A stretch of DNA of 19,449 bases from an uncultured bacterium (GTDB lineage: Bacteria > Bacillota_I > Bacilli_A > RF39 > UBA660): assembly GCA_905216155.1 (NCBI GenBank), contig CAJMSU010000024.1, positions 1 to 19,449 on the forward strand, written 5' to 3'. The position numbers were made by a program, and so were the translations under genes. The notes beneath the pieces were generated by a model. The model was not told where the DNA came from and ran no database searches. It saw only the letters and a program-made list of their open reading frames with translations. Position 1 is the stretch's first letter. The number at the start of each line of letters is the position of its first letter. Positions 6,462-14,556 of the stretch are shown here, in pieces.

Positions 6462-7300
6462 TGAGTCAAAAAAGTTATAATGATGAGGCTAGTTTGTATT
6501 TGATTCCTACACCTATAGGTAATTTAGATGATATAACAGTAAGGTCATTAAAAACATTAGAAACTGTAGATTTACTTTTATGTGAGGATACCAGAGAAAC
6601 AGGTAAATTAATGAAAAAATTTAATATTAAGAAAAGACTTGTTAGTTGTCATGAGTATAATGAATCTGATATGGTTGATTATGTTATCAAGTGTTTAGAT
6701 GATAATATGAATATTGGACTTGTAACAGATCAAGGAACTCCTATTATTAGTGATCCAGGATTTATTGTAGCCAGAGAAATAATAAAAAAGGGTTATAATG
6801 TTATTAGTTTACCTGGAGCAACTGCTTTTGTACCAGCTTTAACGTCATCAGGTATAAATCCTTCTCCATTTTTGTTTTATGGCTTTTTATCAGCAAAAGA
6901 TTCAAAACAGAAAAAGGAGTTAGAAGAATTAAAAAGTTTAAAGTATACAATGATTTTTTATGAGGCTCCTCATAGAATAAGGAAAACTCTTTCTAATATG
7001 TTAGAGGTTATGGGAGATAGAAATATAAGTATAAGTCGTGAAATTTCTAAGATTTATGAAGAAATTTATAGGGATAAAATTAGTAATTTAATTGATATTT
7101 CTGATACAATGAAGGGGGAATTAGTTCTAGTAGTTGAGGGAAATTTGGATATAGTTGATTATAGTGATTTGTCAATCATTGAACATGTTAATTTATATGT
7201 TGATGATGGTATGAATGTTAAGGAAGCTATTAAATTAGTAGCTAAAGAGAGAAATATTGCAAAATCTATAGTATATAAAGATTATCATATAGACAAATAA
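6461..7300 (+). CDS. rsmI: 16S rRNA (cytidine-1402-2'-O)-methyltransferase RsmI
   Basis: RsmI methylates the ribose of C1402 in the decoding centre of 16S rRNA. The 279-aa protein shows the tetrapyrrole-methylase-like fold markers: YLIPTPIGNLDDIT (13-26), LLLCEDTRETGKL (38-50), LVTDQGTPIISDPG (87-100; the usual form is SDAGTPGISDPG) and FLFYGFL. It starts in a TAATG overlap with the preceding gene, with GAGGAGG upstream. Its TAA stop (7298-7300) is followed at once by a Noc-type palindrome. In B. subtilis the homologue yabC occupies the same position. Confidence 0.96.
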   Translation: MSQKSYNDEASLYLIPTPIGNLDDITVRSLKTLETVDLLLCEDTRETGKLMKKFNIKKRLVSCHEYNESDMVDYVIKCLDDNMNIGLVTDQGTPIISDPGFIVAREIIKKGYNVISLPGATAFVPALTSSGINPSPFLFYGFLSAKDSKQKKELEELKSLKYTMIFYEAPHRIRKTLSNMLEVMGDRNISISREISKIYEEIYRDKISNLIDISDTMKGELVLVVEGNLDIVDYSDLSIIEHVNLYVDDGMNVKEAIKLVAKERNIAKSIVYKDYHIDK

Positions 7301-7316
7301 TATTTCCCGGGAAATA
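7301..7316. promoter_or_regulatory. Noc binding site (NBS) between rsmI and pth
   Basis: This is a second exact copy of the 16-bp palindrome TATTTCCCGGGAAATA, filling the gap between the rsmI stop and the pth ribosome binding site (GGAGG, 7321-7325). It includes the complete Noc consensus ATTTCCCGGGAAAT. It has no T tract and no loop, so it is not a terminator. Confidence 0.8.
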
Positions 7317-7330
7317 ATTTGGAGGTTTTT

Positions 7331-7903
7331 ATGAAGTTAATAGTTGGTTTAGGAAATCCTGGTAAGGAATATGAAAACACAAGACATAATATTGGTTTTA
7401 TGATGCTTGATAGGTATGTATCAAAAAAAGGTATTATTGATTCCAATTGGAAAAGTAAGTTTAATGGTTTATATTTGGATACAAAAATAGGTGATGATAA
7501 AGTATTATTTCTAAAACCTCAATCTTATATGAATTTATCGGGTGGAGTTGTAAAAAAATATGTTGATTTTTTTAAGATTGATATAGATGATATATTAATA
7601 ATATCTGATGATTTGGATTTAAAAGTTGGTAATTTTAAATTAAGGGAAAAAGGTTCTAGTGGTGGTCATAATGGATTGAAGGATATAGAAAAAAATCTTT
7701 CAACTCAAGAGTATAAACGATTGAAAATTGGTATATCTAATGATAAAAAATTAGATACTAAAGATTATGTTTTGGGTAAATTTTCTAAATCAGAGTTAGA
7801 AATATATGATGATGTGTTTTTAGTAGTATATAATATATTAGATGATTATTTTTATTTGGATTTTTCAAAACTTATGAATAAGTATAATCGCAAAAATAGG
7901 TGA
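7331..7903 (+). CDS. pth: Peptidyl-tRNA hydrolase
   Basis: Pth releases peptides from tRNAs that dropped off the ribosome. All active-site features are present in this 190-aa protein: GLGNPGKEYENTRHNIGF (6-23) with Asn10 and catalytic His19, KPQSYMNLSGG with Asn68, the DDLDL motif with Asp94, and GGHNGLK with Asn114. The ATG at 7331 is fixed by GGAGG (7321-7325); an in-frame TTG at 7319 is less likely. The stop overlaps the ribosome binding site of mfd. In B. subtilis pth is called spoVC and is followed by fin and mfd; fin is absent here. Confidence 0.96.
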   Translation: MKLIVGLGNPGKEYENTRHNIGFMMLDRYVSKKGIIDSNWKSKFNGLYLDTKIGDDKVLFLKPQSYMNLSGGVVKKYVDFFKIDIDDILIISDDLDLKVGNFKLREKGSSGGHNGLKDIEKNLSTQEYKRLKIGISNDKKLDTKDYVLGKFSKSELEIYDDVFLVVYNILDDYFYLDFSKLMNKYNRKNR

Positions 7904-7908
7904 TATAT

Positions 7909-10900
7909 ATGGATGTAATTAATAATTTATTGAAAATAGATACAAAAAATAACATGGGTATTACTGGTATTACCGATGAGTTTTTTTGTGTTTACTTGGT
8001 TAATTTATTAAATCAAAAGAAGCAAAATATATTGGTAGTAGTTAATTCTTTATATGAAGCTAATAAATTATATAGTTCTATTCAAAATTATACTGATTCT
8101 TGTTATTTATTTCCAATGGATGATTTTTTAACAAGTGAGGCATTAGTTATTAGTCCAGATCTTGAATTTAATAGATTAGAGACTATTAATAATATAATTT
8201 CTGGTAATGGTAATATAGTTATAACTAATTTAATGGGTTATTTGCGTTATTTACCTACAAAAAAAAATTATCAACAGTTTTTTGTGAATATTAAATTAAA
8301 TGAAGAAATTAATCCACAGAAATTAGTGGAAAAATTAGTTAGTTCTGGTTATGTAAGAGATAGTATAGTTGATAAAACAGGAGAATTTGCTGTCAGGGGA
8401 TTTATAATTGATGTATTTCCAATAGGTGAAGATAACCCTGTTCGTATTGAATTTTTTGGTGACTTTATTGATTCTATTAGATATTTTGATGTTAATAGTC
8501 AAAAATCGCTTTCTTCAATTAATAATATTTTAATAAAGCCATGTACAGAGTTTTTATCCACAAAAACTGTGGATGAAAGTCATTTTAAGAAGCAAAAATA
8601 TTTACCTTATTATGAAACTGTTACTAATATTTATACCTATTTAGATAATAGTTATGTTGTTTATAAGGATTATGATCAATTAATTGTTAGTTATAAATCT
8701 ATACAAGAGGAAATTTTAGAGTATAGAAATACTAAAGACTCTGATTTTTCAGGTAATTATATGTTTCAACTTGATAAACTTAATGTTGATAATGTAATTA
8801 ATTATATGAGTATTAATAATATTACTAATAAAAATTTTCTTAATTATAATATTAAAACTATTAATAATTTTAATGAGGATAAGAATAGTATTAATAATTT
8901 TATAAGAGATGCTATTTCTAATAATAAAACTGTTATAATTTGCTTAACTAAATATCAAATTAGAAGTATCTTAAAAGTTTTAAATATGAAAATTGTTGAG
9001 ACAACTTTTAATAATATAGTAGAAAATGAAGTTAATATTGTTTCTACACCTATTAATGAGGGCTTTATTTATAATGATTATATATTTTTATCTAGTAGGG
9101 AATTATTTATTATTAAAAGTAAATCGAAAAAATATAATACTAAATTTAAATATGCTGTTAGTATTAAGGATATAAATAAATTAGAAATTGGAGATTATGT
9201 AGTACATAATGTTCATGGTATTGGTATTTATAATGGAATTAAAACTCTAAATATGGGGGATATAGTAAAAGATTATATAGAAGTTATTTATCAAGGAAAG
9301 GATAAGCTTTATATTCCTGTTGAAAAAATTGATTTACTTAGTAAGTATTCTGGTAAAGAGGGTGTTAGTCCAAAAATTAATAAATTGGGTGGCAGTGAAT
9401 GGCAGAAGACAAAATCAAGAGTAAAACAAAAAGTTATTGATATGGCTGATAAACTACTTAATTTATATGCTGAAAGAGAATCTAGAAAGGGTTTTGCTTT
9501 TTCTCCAGATTGTGATATGTTGCTGGACTTTCAAAAGTGTTTTCCTTATGAACTTACTATTGATCAAAAAAGAGCTATTTCTCAAATAAAAGAGGATATG
9601 GAAAAATCTACTCCTATGGATCGTCTTTTATGTGGCGATGTTGGTTTTGGTAAGACAGAGGTTGCGTTTGTTGCAGCATTTAAGGCTATACTTGATTCTA
9701 AACAGGTTTTGTTTTTATGTCCTACAACAATATTATCTGATCAACATTATAAAAATGCTTTGGATCGTTTTAAAGATTTTCCAGTATCAATTGCTTTATT
9801 GAATCGTTTTACATCTAAAAAAGAGGTAAAAAGAATTATTAATGGTCTTAGTGATGGAACAATTGATTTGGTATTTGGTACTCATAGATTGTTAAGTGAT
9901 GATGTATTACCTAAAAATTTGGGTCTATTAATTATAGATGAGGAACAGAGATTTGGTGTTATGCATAAAGAAAAAATTAAATCATATAAAACCAATGTTG
10001 ATGTTTTAACATTAACTGCTACTCCAATTCCTAGGACATTACAGATGTCTCTTGTTGGAATTAGAAGTCTTTCATTAATTGAAACTCCTCCTGTTAATAG
10101 ATATCCTATTCAAACCTATGTCTTAGAGGAAAATAAACAGATATTAAAGGATGCTATATATAAAGAGCTATCACGTAATGGGCAAATTTTTATTCTTTAT
10201 AATAAAGTACAATCAATTGATTCTTTTGTTGCTAAAATTAAAAATTTGGTTCCTGATGCTAGAATTGTTAGTGCTCATGGTCAAATGAATAAAAATGAAC
10301 TTGAAAATAAAATTATAGATTTTGTTAATTTTGAATATGATATTTTGGTTTGTACTACTATAATTGAAACTGGTATTGATATACCGAATGTAAATACTAT
10401 TATTATTATGGATGCTGATAGATTTGGTCTTAGTCAGTTGTATCAAATCAGAGGTAGAGTTGGTCGTAGTGATAAGTTTGCTTATGCATATCTTATGTAT
10501 AATCCTTCTAAATTACTTACAGAAGTTGCTGTTAAGAGATTAAATGTTATTAAAGAATTTACAGCGTTAGGAAGTGGTTTTTCTATTGCTACTAGGGATT
10601 TATCTATTCGTGGTGCTGGTGATATATTAGGTAGTGAACAAGCTGGTTTTATTGATTCTGTTGGAATTGATTTGTATTTGAAACTTCTGAATGATGAGGT
10701 TGCTCGTAAAAAAGGAGTTTTAGTAGAAGAAGAAAATGAAGAGGAAGATATTAAACCATTACTTAATGTTAGTACACATATAGATGATAGTTATGTAAAA
10801 GAAGATGAGTTGAAAATTGAAATTCATAGAAAAATAAATGAAATAGATTCATATGAAAAACTTCTTGATGTTAAAAGTGAAATTGAAGATAGATTTGGTA

Positions 10901-11205
10901 AAATAAGTGAAGATATGATTATTTATATGTATGAAGAATGGTTTGAAAAATTAGCTAATAAATTACAAATAAAAAGAGTTAGACAAACTAAAAACTCTAT
11001 AGAGATTGTTTTTCCAAGTGAGGCTTTGGAAAAAATGGAAGTTGATGAGGTCTTTGTAGATGCTGTTAAGATTACTAATATGTTTAGATTTGTTAGTAAG
11101 GGTACTAATTTAGTTATTATTTTGGATATTATAAAATTAGATAAACATCCAATATATTATTTAGTTAATTTACTTGATAAAATTAATACTAAATTTTTTA
11201 GTTAA
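7909..11205 (+). CDS. mfd: Transcription-repair coupling factor Mfd
   Basis: Mfd recognises RNA polymerase stalled at DNA lesions, pushes it off and recruits UvrA. The 1098-aa protein has the expected order: a UvrB-like N-terminal module, a CarD-like RNA-polymerase interaction domain beginning LEIGDYVVHNVHGIGIYNG (about 425-445), and a RecG-like superfamily 2 translocase with Walker A GDVGFGKT (about 576-583), DEEQRF (about 677-682), TATPIPRTLQMSL, GRVGRSDKFAYAYL and a TRDLSIRGAGDILGSEQAGF segment, followed by the C-terminal TRCF domain. ATG 7909 is supported by AGGTGAT (7898-7904). It ends the long dnaX-to-mfd unit. Confidence 0.97.
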   Translation: MDVINNLLKIDTKNNMGITGITDEFFCVYLVNLLNQKKQNILVVVNSLYEANKLYSSIQNYTDSCYLFPMDDFLTSEALVISPDLEFNRLETINNIISGNGNIVITNLMGYLRYLPTKKNYQQFFVNIKLNEEINPQKLVEKLVSSGYVRDSIVDKTGEFAVRGFIIDVFPIGEDNPVRIEFFGDFIDSIRYFDVNSQKSLSSINNILIKPCTEFLSTKTVDESHFKKQKYLPYYETVTNIYTYLDNSYVVYKDYDQLIVSYKSIQEEILEYRNTKDSDFSGNYMFQLDKLNVDNVINYMSINNITNKNFLNYNIKTINNFNEDKNSINNFIRDAISNNKTVIICLTKYQIRSILKVLNMKIVETTFNNIVENEVNIVSTPINEGFIYNDYIFLSSRELFIIKSKSKKYNTKFKYAVSIKDINKLEIGDYVVHNVHGIGIYNGIKTLNMGDIVKDYIEVIYQGKDKLYIPVEKIDLLSKYSGKEGVSPKINKLGGSEWQKTKSRVKQKVIDMADKLLNLYAERESRKGFAFSPDCDMLLDFQKCFPYELTIDQKRAISQIKEDMEKSTPMDRLLCGDVGFGKTEVAFVAAFKAILDSKQVLFLCPTTILSDQHYKNALDRFKDFPVSIALLNRFTSKKEVKRIINGLSDGTIDLVFGTHRLLSDDVLPKNLGLLIIDEEQRFGVMHKEKIKSYKTNVDVLTLTATPIPRTLQMSLVGIRSLSLIETPPVNRYPIQTYVLEENKQILKDAIYKELSRNGQIFILYNKVQSIDSFVAKIKNLVPDARIVSAHGQMNKNELENKIIDFVNFEYDILVCTTIIETGIDIPNVNTIIIMDADRFGLSQLYQIRGRVGRSDKFAYAYLMYNPSKLLTEVAVKRLNVIKEFTALGSGFSIATRDLSIRGAGDILGSEQAGFIDSVGIDLYLKLLNDEVARKKGVLVEEENEEEDIKPLLNVSTHIDDSYVKEDELKIEIHRKINEIDSYEKLLDVKSEIEDRFGKISEDMIIYMYEEWFEKLANKLQIKRVRQTKNSIEIVFPSEALEKMEVDEVFVDAVKITNMFRFVSKGTNLVIILDIIKLDKHPIYYLVNLLDKINTKFFS

Positions 11206-11207
11206 TC

Positions 11208-11236
11208 TTGACTTGAAAAATAATGATTGATACACT
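11208..11236 (+). promoter_or_regulatory. Promoter upstream of the 222-aa gene
   Basis: TTGACT (11208-11213), a 17-base spacer and TACACT (11231-11236), with TG at 11228-11229 forming an extended -10. The predicted start is near 11243, giving a leader of about 15 bases that contains AGGAGG (11246-11251). Confidence 0.7.
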
Positions 11237-11257
11237 AACTATACTAGGAGGTATTAT

Positions 11258-11926
11258 ATGAATGGTACAGTAGAAGAATTAAAAAAACAACATCTTGAAA
11301 ATTATAAGAAGGCAGTATATGAACTTTTGAAGAATAATTCTACTGTTTTAGTTGATGAGGATATAATGTTACTTTTAAAAAAACCTCCACTTGATTCTAT
11401 GGATGTTATAAAGTCAAAATTTTTAGATTTGGCTAAAAAACAAAAAATAATACTTGATGATATAAAGCTTAATAAAATAATTGATGATTATAGAAAAGAT
11501 GTTATTAAGGTTGGGGATGAAATTAAAAAGAAAAGAATTAGTTCTTTAGAGAAAATTATTATGAATTTTGATCCTGTTAAAGAAAATGAAGTAATAAAAT
11601 TTAATAAGAAAGATTTTATAGCACCAAATAAAGAGATAAGAAAGATTATTAAAACTCAAGTTCTTTCTTCTATAGATAAAAAAATTGTAAAAAATGTAAA
11701 GCAAATATTTACAGAGGATACAGATGATACAGTTTGTAAAAAGGTAGAGAATGAGGCATTAAAGTTTTTAACTAAATCATATGTAAAACAGCTACTTGAT
11801 AATGTTGATTTTAAGCTATTAGTTAAGGATACTATTTTAAGTAATGCTGCTAAGGAACATGGTGAGAGATATTTATTTACCAAGATGAATTCTCATTTAC
11901 TTAATGATAAACAGTTGAATTCTTAG
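11258..11926 (+). CDS. Uncharacterised helical protein between mfd and spoVT
   Basis: I do not recognise this 222-aa protein. It is strongly charged and lysine-rich, appears almost wholly alpha-helical, has a single cysteine and shows no signal peptide, membrane segment or enzyme motif. Two parts can be told apart: residues 1-100 with KKPPLDSMDVIKSKFLDLAKK and a charged helix, and a C-terminal helical part from about 110, with KFLTKSYVKQLL and AAKEHGERYLFTKM near the end. AGGAGG (11246-11251) gives a strong start. It has its own extended -10 promoter and a clean terminator, so it is probably monocistronic and well expressed. B. subtilis has no counterpart between mfd and spoVT. A nucleic-acid or sporulation role would be speculation. 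Confidence 0.85.
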   Translation: MNGTVEELKKQHLENYKKAVYELLKNNSTVLVDEDIMLLLKKPPLDSMDVIKSKFLDLAKKQKIILDDIKLNKIIDDYRKDVIKVGDEIKKKRISSLEKIIMNFDPVKENEVIKFNKKDFIAPNKEIRKIIKTQVLSSIDKKIVKNVKQIFTEDTDDTVCKKVENEALKFLTKSYVKQLLDNVDFKLLVKDTILSNAAKEHGERYLFTKMNSHLLNDKQLNS

Positions 11927-11951
11927 GGAACACGTTATGTGTTCTTTTTTT
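11925..11951 (+). terminator. Rho-independent terminator after the 222-aa gene
   Basis: GAACAC (11928-11933), loop GTTAT, GTGTTC (11939-11944), then T7 (11945-11951). The AGG before the stem can extend it by pairing with the T tract. It separates the 222-aa gene from spoVT. Confidence 0.92.
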
Positions 11952-11961
11952 ATTGCTAAAT

Positions 11962-12006
11962 AACAATATGGAAATATTTACCAAGGGAAATTATGGGAAT
12001 ATTGTT
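11962..12006. promoter_or_regulatory. Inverted repeats upstream of spoVT
   Basis: AACAATAT (11962-11969) and ATATTGTT (11999-12006) form a perfect 8-bp inverted repeat. Between them is a second imperfect dyad, ATTTACC-AA-GGGAAAT-like (11977-11990). A TATAAT follows at 12007-12012, but I find no convincing -35 and no clear sigma-G element. It may be an operator region; AT-richness makes chance plausible. Confidence 0.3.
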
Positions 12007-12089
12007 TATAATATAAATAAGGAAAAATTTAGGTATAAATATTTATAAAAAAGAGAAAATAAAAGTATGGGAAAGTGAGGAATAATTAT

Positions 12090-12620
12090 ATGAAGTCAAC
12101 AGGTGTTGTTAGAAGAGTAGATGATTTAGGAAGAATTGTTATTCCAAAGGAAATTCGCCGTACTCTTAGAATTAGAGATGGAGAAAGTCTAGAAATATTT
12201 GTCGATAAAGAAATGATTGCTTTAAAAAAATTTTCTAAAATGACGGATTTAGATGAAGTAGCTAAACAGTTAGTAGATATTATGAATAGTGTAATTAATA
12301 AAAATGTTTTTATAACAGATAGAGATAAATTTATAGCTGGTTCTGGTAGTATGAGAAAAAAATATTTAAATAAAAATATTTCTAAATTTTTAGAGAATAT
12401 TATGAGAGAACGAAAATCTATAATTGAACAAAATAATCATGGTATAGAGTTAATTGATTTAGAAAATGAAAATTTATCTTATATAATTTTGCCTATAATT
12501 ATGAATGGTGATGCGATTGGCCTTGTTATTGTATTATCTGATAAGAATGATATTAGTTTATCAGATGAGAAAATTGCGACTGTAGTATCACAATTTCTTG
12601 GAAAACATATTGAAGAATAG
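12090..12620 (+). CDS. spoVT: Stage V sporulation regulator SpoVT
   Basis: SpoVT is an AbrB-family tetrameric regulator that tunes sigma-G-dependent gene expression in the forespore. The N-terminal swapped-hairpin DNA-binding domain (1-50) reads MKSTGVVRRVDDLGRIVIPK and EIRRTLRIRDGESLEIFVD, near-identical in pattern to B. subtilis SpoVT. Residues about 55-176 form the GAF-like domain that sets SpoVT apart from the shorter AbrB. ATG 12090 matches the family start and has GTGAGG (12075-12080) upstream; an in-frame GTG at 12075 falls within that ribosome binding site. It shows that the organism keeps a forespore programme. The metG promoter overlaps its 3' end. Confidence 0.94.
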   Translation: MKSTGVVRRVDDLGRIVIPKEIRRTLRIRDGESLEIFVDKEMIALKKFSKMTDLDEVAKQLVDIMNSVINKNVFITDRDKFIAGSGSMRKKYLNKNISKFLENIMRERKSIIEQNNHGIELIDLENENLSYIILPIIMNGDAIGLVIVLSDKNDISLSDEKIATVVSQFLGKHIEE

Positions 12621-12638
12621 TTTTTTATATGCTATAAT
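12610..12638 (+). promoter_or_regulatory. Promoter of the metG T-box transcript
   Basis: TTGAAG (12610-12615), a 17-base spacer, and TATAAT (12633-12638) with TG at 12630-12631 as an extended -10. The predicted start is near 12645. It overlaps the last codons of spoVT. Confidence 0.8.
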
Positions 12639-12644
12639 CTTGTA

Positions 12645-12880
12645 CATATGTGAACAGTTTTGATGGAGAGGTTTATAAGTAATTTCTATTAAAAGAGAAC
12701 TCTGTTAGGTGAAAGTGAGTATAGAATTTTATAAATTATGGCTCTTGAACTATTATATCGATAGGTAGGTATGATCGTAGATAGGCGTTAACTATTTAAG
12801 TGTATAATATGGATTATTATAAAATAAGGTGGTACCGCGAAATACTTCGTCCTTATATTATAATAATCTTTTTGTTTTTA
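12645..12880 (+). promoter_or_regulatory. T-box riboswitch (methionine), metG leader
   Basis: This leader senses uncharged tRNA-Met and allows read-through into metG when the tRNA is not aminoacylated. The T-box sequence AAGGTGGTACCGCG (12826-12839) is canonical. Stem I is recognisable: 12684-12689 pairs with 12721-12726, 12672-12678 with 12729-12735, and 12667-12670 with 12742-12745. In the internal loop above the basal helix sits ATG (12738-12740), the likely specifier codon. The terminator pairs 12812-12829 with 12851-12868, with one mismatch, followed by CTTTTTGTTTTT. The T-box region overlaps the 5' arm of the terminator, giving the usual mutually exclusive antiterminator. Confidence 0.93.
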
Positions 12881-12915
12881 GTTTCACAGAATATATTATA
12901 ATAGGAGATGATTAT

Positions 12916-14448
12916 ATGAAAGATAAATTTTATATTTCAACAGCTATTGCTTATACTTCAGGTAAACCTCATATTGGTAATACTTATGAAGTTGTTTTAG
13001 CTGATGCTATTGCTAGATATAAAAGACTTAAGGGATATGATGTATATTTTCAAACTGGTACTGATGAACATGGAATAAAAATTGAACAAAAGGCTAAGGA
13101 AAAAGGTGTTACACCAAAAGAATTTGTTGATGAAGTTGCTGGTGAAATAAAAGAAATATGGGATTTAATGAATACTAGTTATGATAAATTTGTTAGAACT
13201 ACTGATGAAAATCATGAAAAAGTTGTTCAACATATATTTAAATATATGTATGATAAAGGTGATATATATAAGGGCGAGTATTCTGGACTTTACTGTATAC
13301 CTTGTGAGTCTTTTTGGACTGAATCTCAATTAGTTGATGGAAAATGTCCTGACTGTGGTAGAGATGTATCTATTCAAAGTGAAGAGGCTTATTTCTTTAA
13401 ACTTAGTAAATATCAAGAAAAACTTGAAAAATATATTGAAGAACATCCTGAATTTATACAACCAGTGGCAAGAAAAAATGAAATGTTAAATAATTTTATA
13501 AAACCGGGTCTTCAAGATTTATGTGTATCTAGAACATCAATAAAATGGGGTATTCCTGTTGATTTTGATCCTGGTCATGTTGTTTATGTATGGCTTGATG
13601 CTTTGACTAATTATATTACTAATATTGGATATGATGTTGACAAACAAAGTGAAGAGTTTAAAAAATATTGGCCTGCTGATTTACATTTAATAGGTAAAGA
13701 TATTATTAGATTTCATACAATCTATTGGCCTTGCTTTTTATGGAGTTTGGGTTTAGAGTTACCAAAACAAGTATTTGGTCATCCTTGGCTTTTAACTAAT
13801 AATGACAAAATGAGTAAATCTAAGGGAAATGTTATTTATGCTGATACTTTAGTAGATAAGTTTGGTGTTGATGCTGTTAGATATTATCTTCTTCATGAAA
13901 TACCATTTGCCAGTGATGGTAATTTGACATATGAGTTATTAATAGAAAGAATTAATAGTGATTTGGCTAATGTTTTAGGAAATTTAGTTCAAAGAACTAT
14001 TTCAATGGCTAACAAATATTTTGATGGTAAAATTACAAATAAGGGTTCTAGTGAAGAAATTGATATTAATTTTATAAATATGGTAGATTTACTTGATGAA
14101 AAAATAGAGGAAAAAATGAATAAGTATCAAGTAAGTGATGCAATTGGTGAAGTGTTTAATGTTCTTAGAAGTAGTAATAAATATATAGATGAAACTACAC
14201 CTTGGGCTTTAGCTAAAGATGATCTTAAACGAGAAAGACTTGAAACTGTTTTATATAACTTATTGGAATCTATTAGAGTGTGTGCTATTTTCTTAGAACC
14301 ATTTATGCCTGATACTTCTAAAGAAATACTTAAACAATTAAATAATTTTAATAAAACAGTTAAATATGTAGATGATAATAATTATCAAGTTACAAGTCCT
14401 AGTGTTCTTTTTATGAGAATAGATAAAGATAAGTTCTTTACAGAATAG
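12916..14448 (+). CDS. metG: Methionyl-tRNA synthetase
   Basis: MetRS charges tRNA-Met, including the initiator. This 510-aa class I synthetase has the HIGH-type motif HIGN (19-22), the KMSKS loop at 298-302, and a zinc knuckle of two Cys pairs in GLYCIPCESF...GKCPDCG. The anticodon-binding helical domain is recognisable from the NVLGNLVQRT segment to ETTPWALAKDD. It lacks the C-terminal Trbp111-like tRNA-binding domain found in longer MetRS (B. subtilis about 660 aa). The true start is ATG 12916 behind AGGAGATGAT; an upstream in-frame extension would lie within the T-box. It is controlled by the T-box and followed by a strong terminator. Confidence 0.97.
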   Translation: MKDKFYISTAIAYTSGKPHIGNTYEVVLADAIARYKRLKGYDVYFQTGTDEHGIKIEQKAKEKGVTPKEFVDEVAGEIKEIWDLMNTSYDKFVRTTDENHEKVVQHIFKYMYDKGDIYKGEYSGLYCIPCESFWTESQLVDGKCPDCGRDVSIQSEEAYFFKLSKYQEKLEKYIEEHPEFIQPVARKNEMLNNFIKPGLQDLCVSRTSIKWGIPVDFDPGHVVYVWLDALTNYITNIGYDVDKQSEEFKKYWPADLHLIGKDIIRFHTIYWPCFLWSLGLELPKQVFGHPWLLTNNDKMSKSKGNVIYADTLVDKFGVDAVRYYLLHEIPFASDGNLTYELLIERINSDLANVLGNLVQRTISMANKYFDGKITNKGSSEEIDINFINMVDLLDEKIEEKMNKYQVSDAIGEVFNVLRSSNKYIDETTPWALAKDDLKRERLETVLYNLLESIRVCAIFLEPFMPDTSKEILKQLNNFNKTVKYVDDNNYQVTSPSVLFMRIDKDKFFTE

Positions 14449-14468
14449 TGTAAAATTATTTAAAAATT

Positions 14469-14509
14469 AAGAAAGAGAGTTAATTAATATTAATTCTTTT
14501 TCTTTTTTT
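14469..14509 (+). terminator. Rho-independent terminator after metG
   Basis: A 16-bp stem pairs 14469-14484 with 14489-14504 with two G-U pairs and a TAAT loop, and runs into a T-rich tract ending at 14509. It closes the T-box/metG transcription unit. Confidence 0.85.
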
Positions 14510-14510
14510 G

Positions 14511-14519
14511 TGTTATATT
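14511..14519 (+). promoter_or_regulatory. Extended -10 promoter of the small membrane protein
   Basis: TG-T-TATATT (14511-14519) directly follows the metG terminator, with a predicted start near 14526. No clear -35 is visible because the upstream region is the terminator T tract. Confidence 0.5.
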
Positions 14520-14556
14520 TGTAGAGTGGTTATTTTTTTATTTATGGGAGATAATT

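Noticed and set aside
10213..10446. Minus-strand ORF inside mfd
   Set aside because: Low-complexity Asn/Ile-rich translation opposite a conserved helicase segment; an AT-rich shadow.
11173..11206. Hairpin at the end of mfd
   Set aside because: Imperfect ATTAA-ACTAAA/TTTAGT-TAAT pairing of A/T only, with no following T tract; not a convincing terminator.
11656..11883. Minus-strand ORF opposite the 222-aa gene
   Set aside because: The plus-strand gene has a promoter, ribosome binding site and terminator; the minus-strand frame has none.
12829..12915. N-terminal extension of MetRS
   Set aside because: It would start within the T-box sequence and run through the terminator; ATG 12916 has a strong ribosome binding site and the family start.
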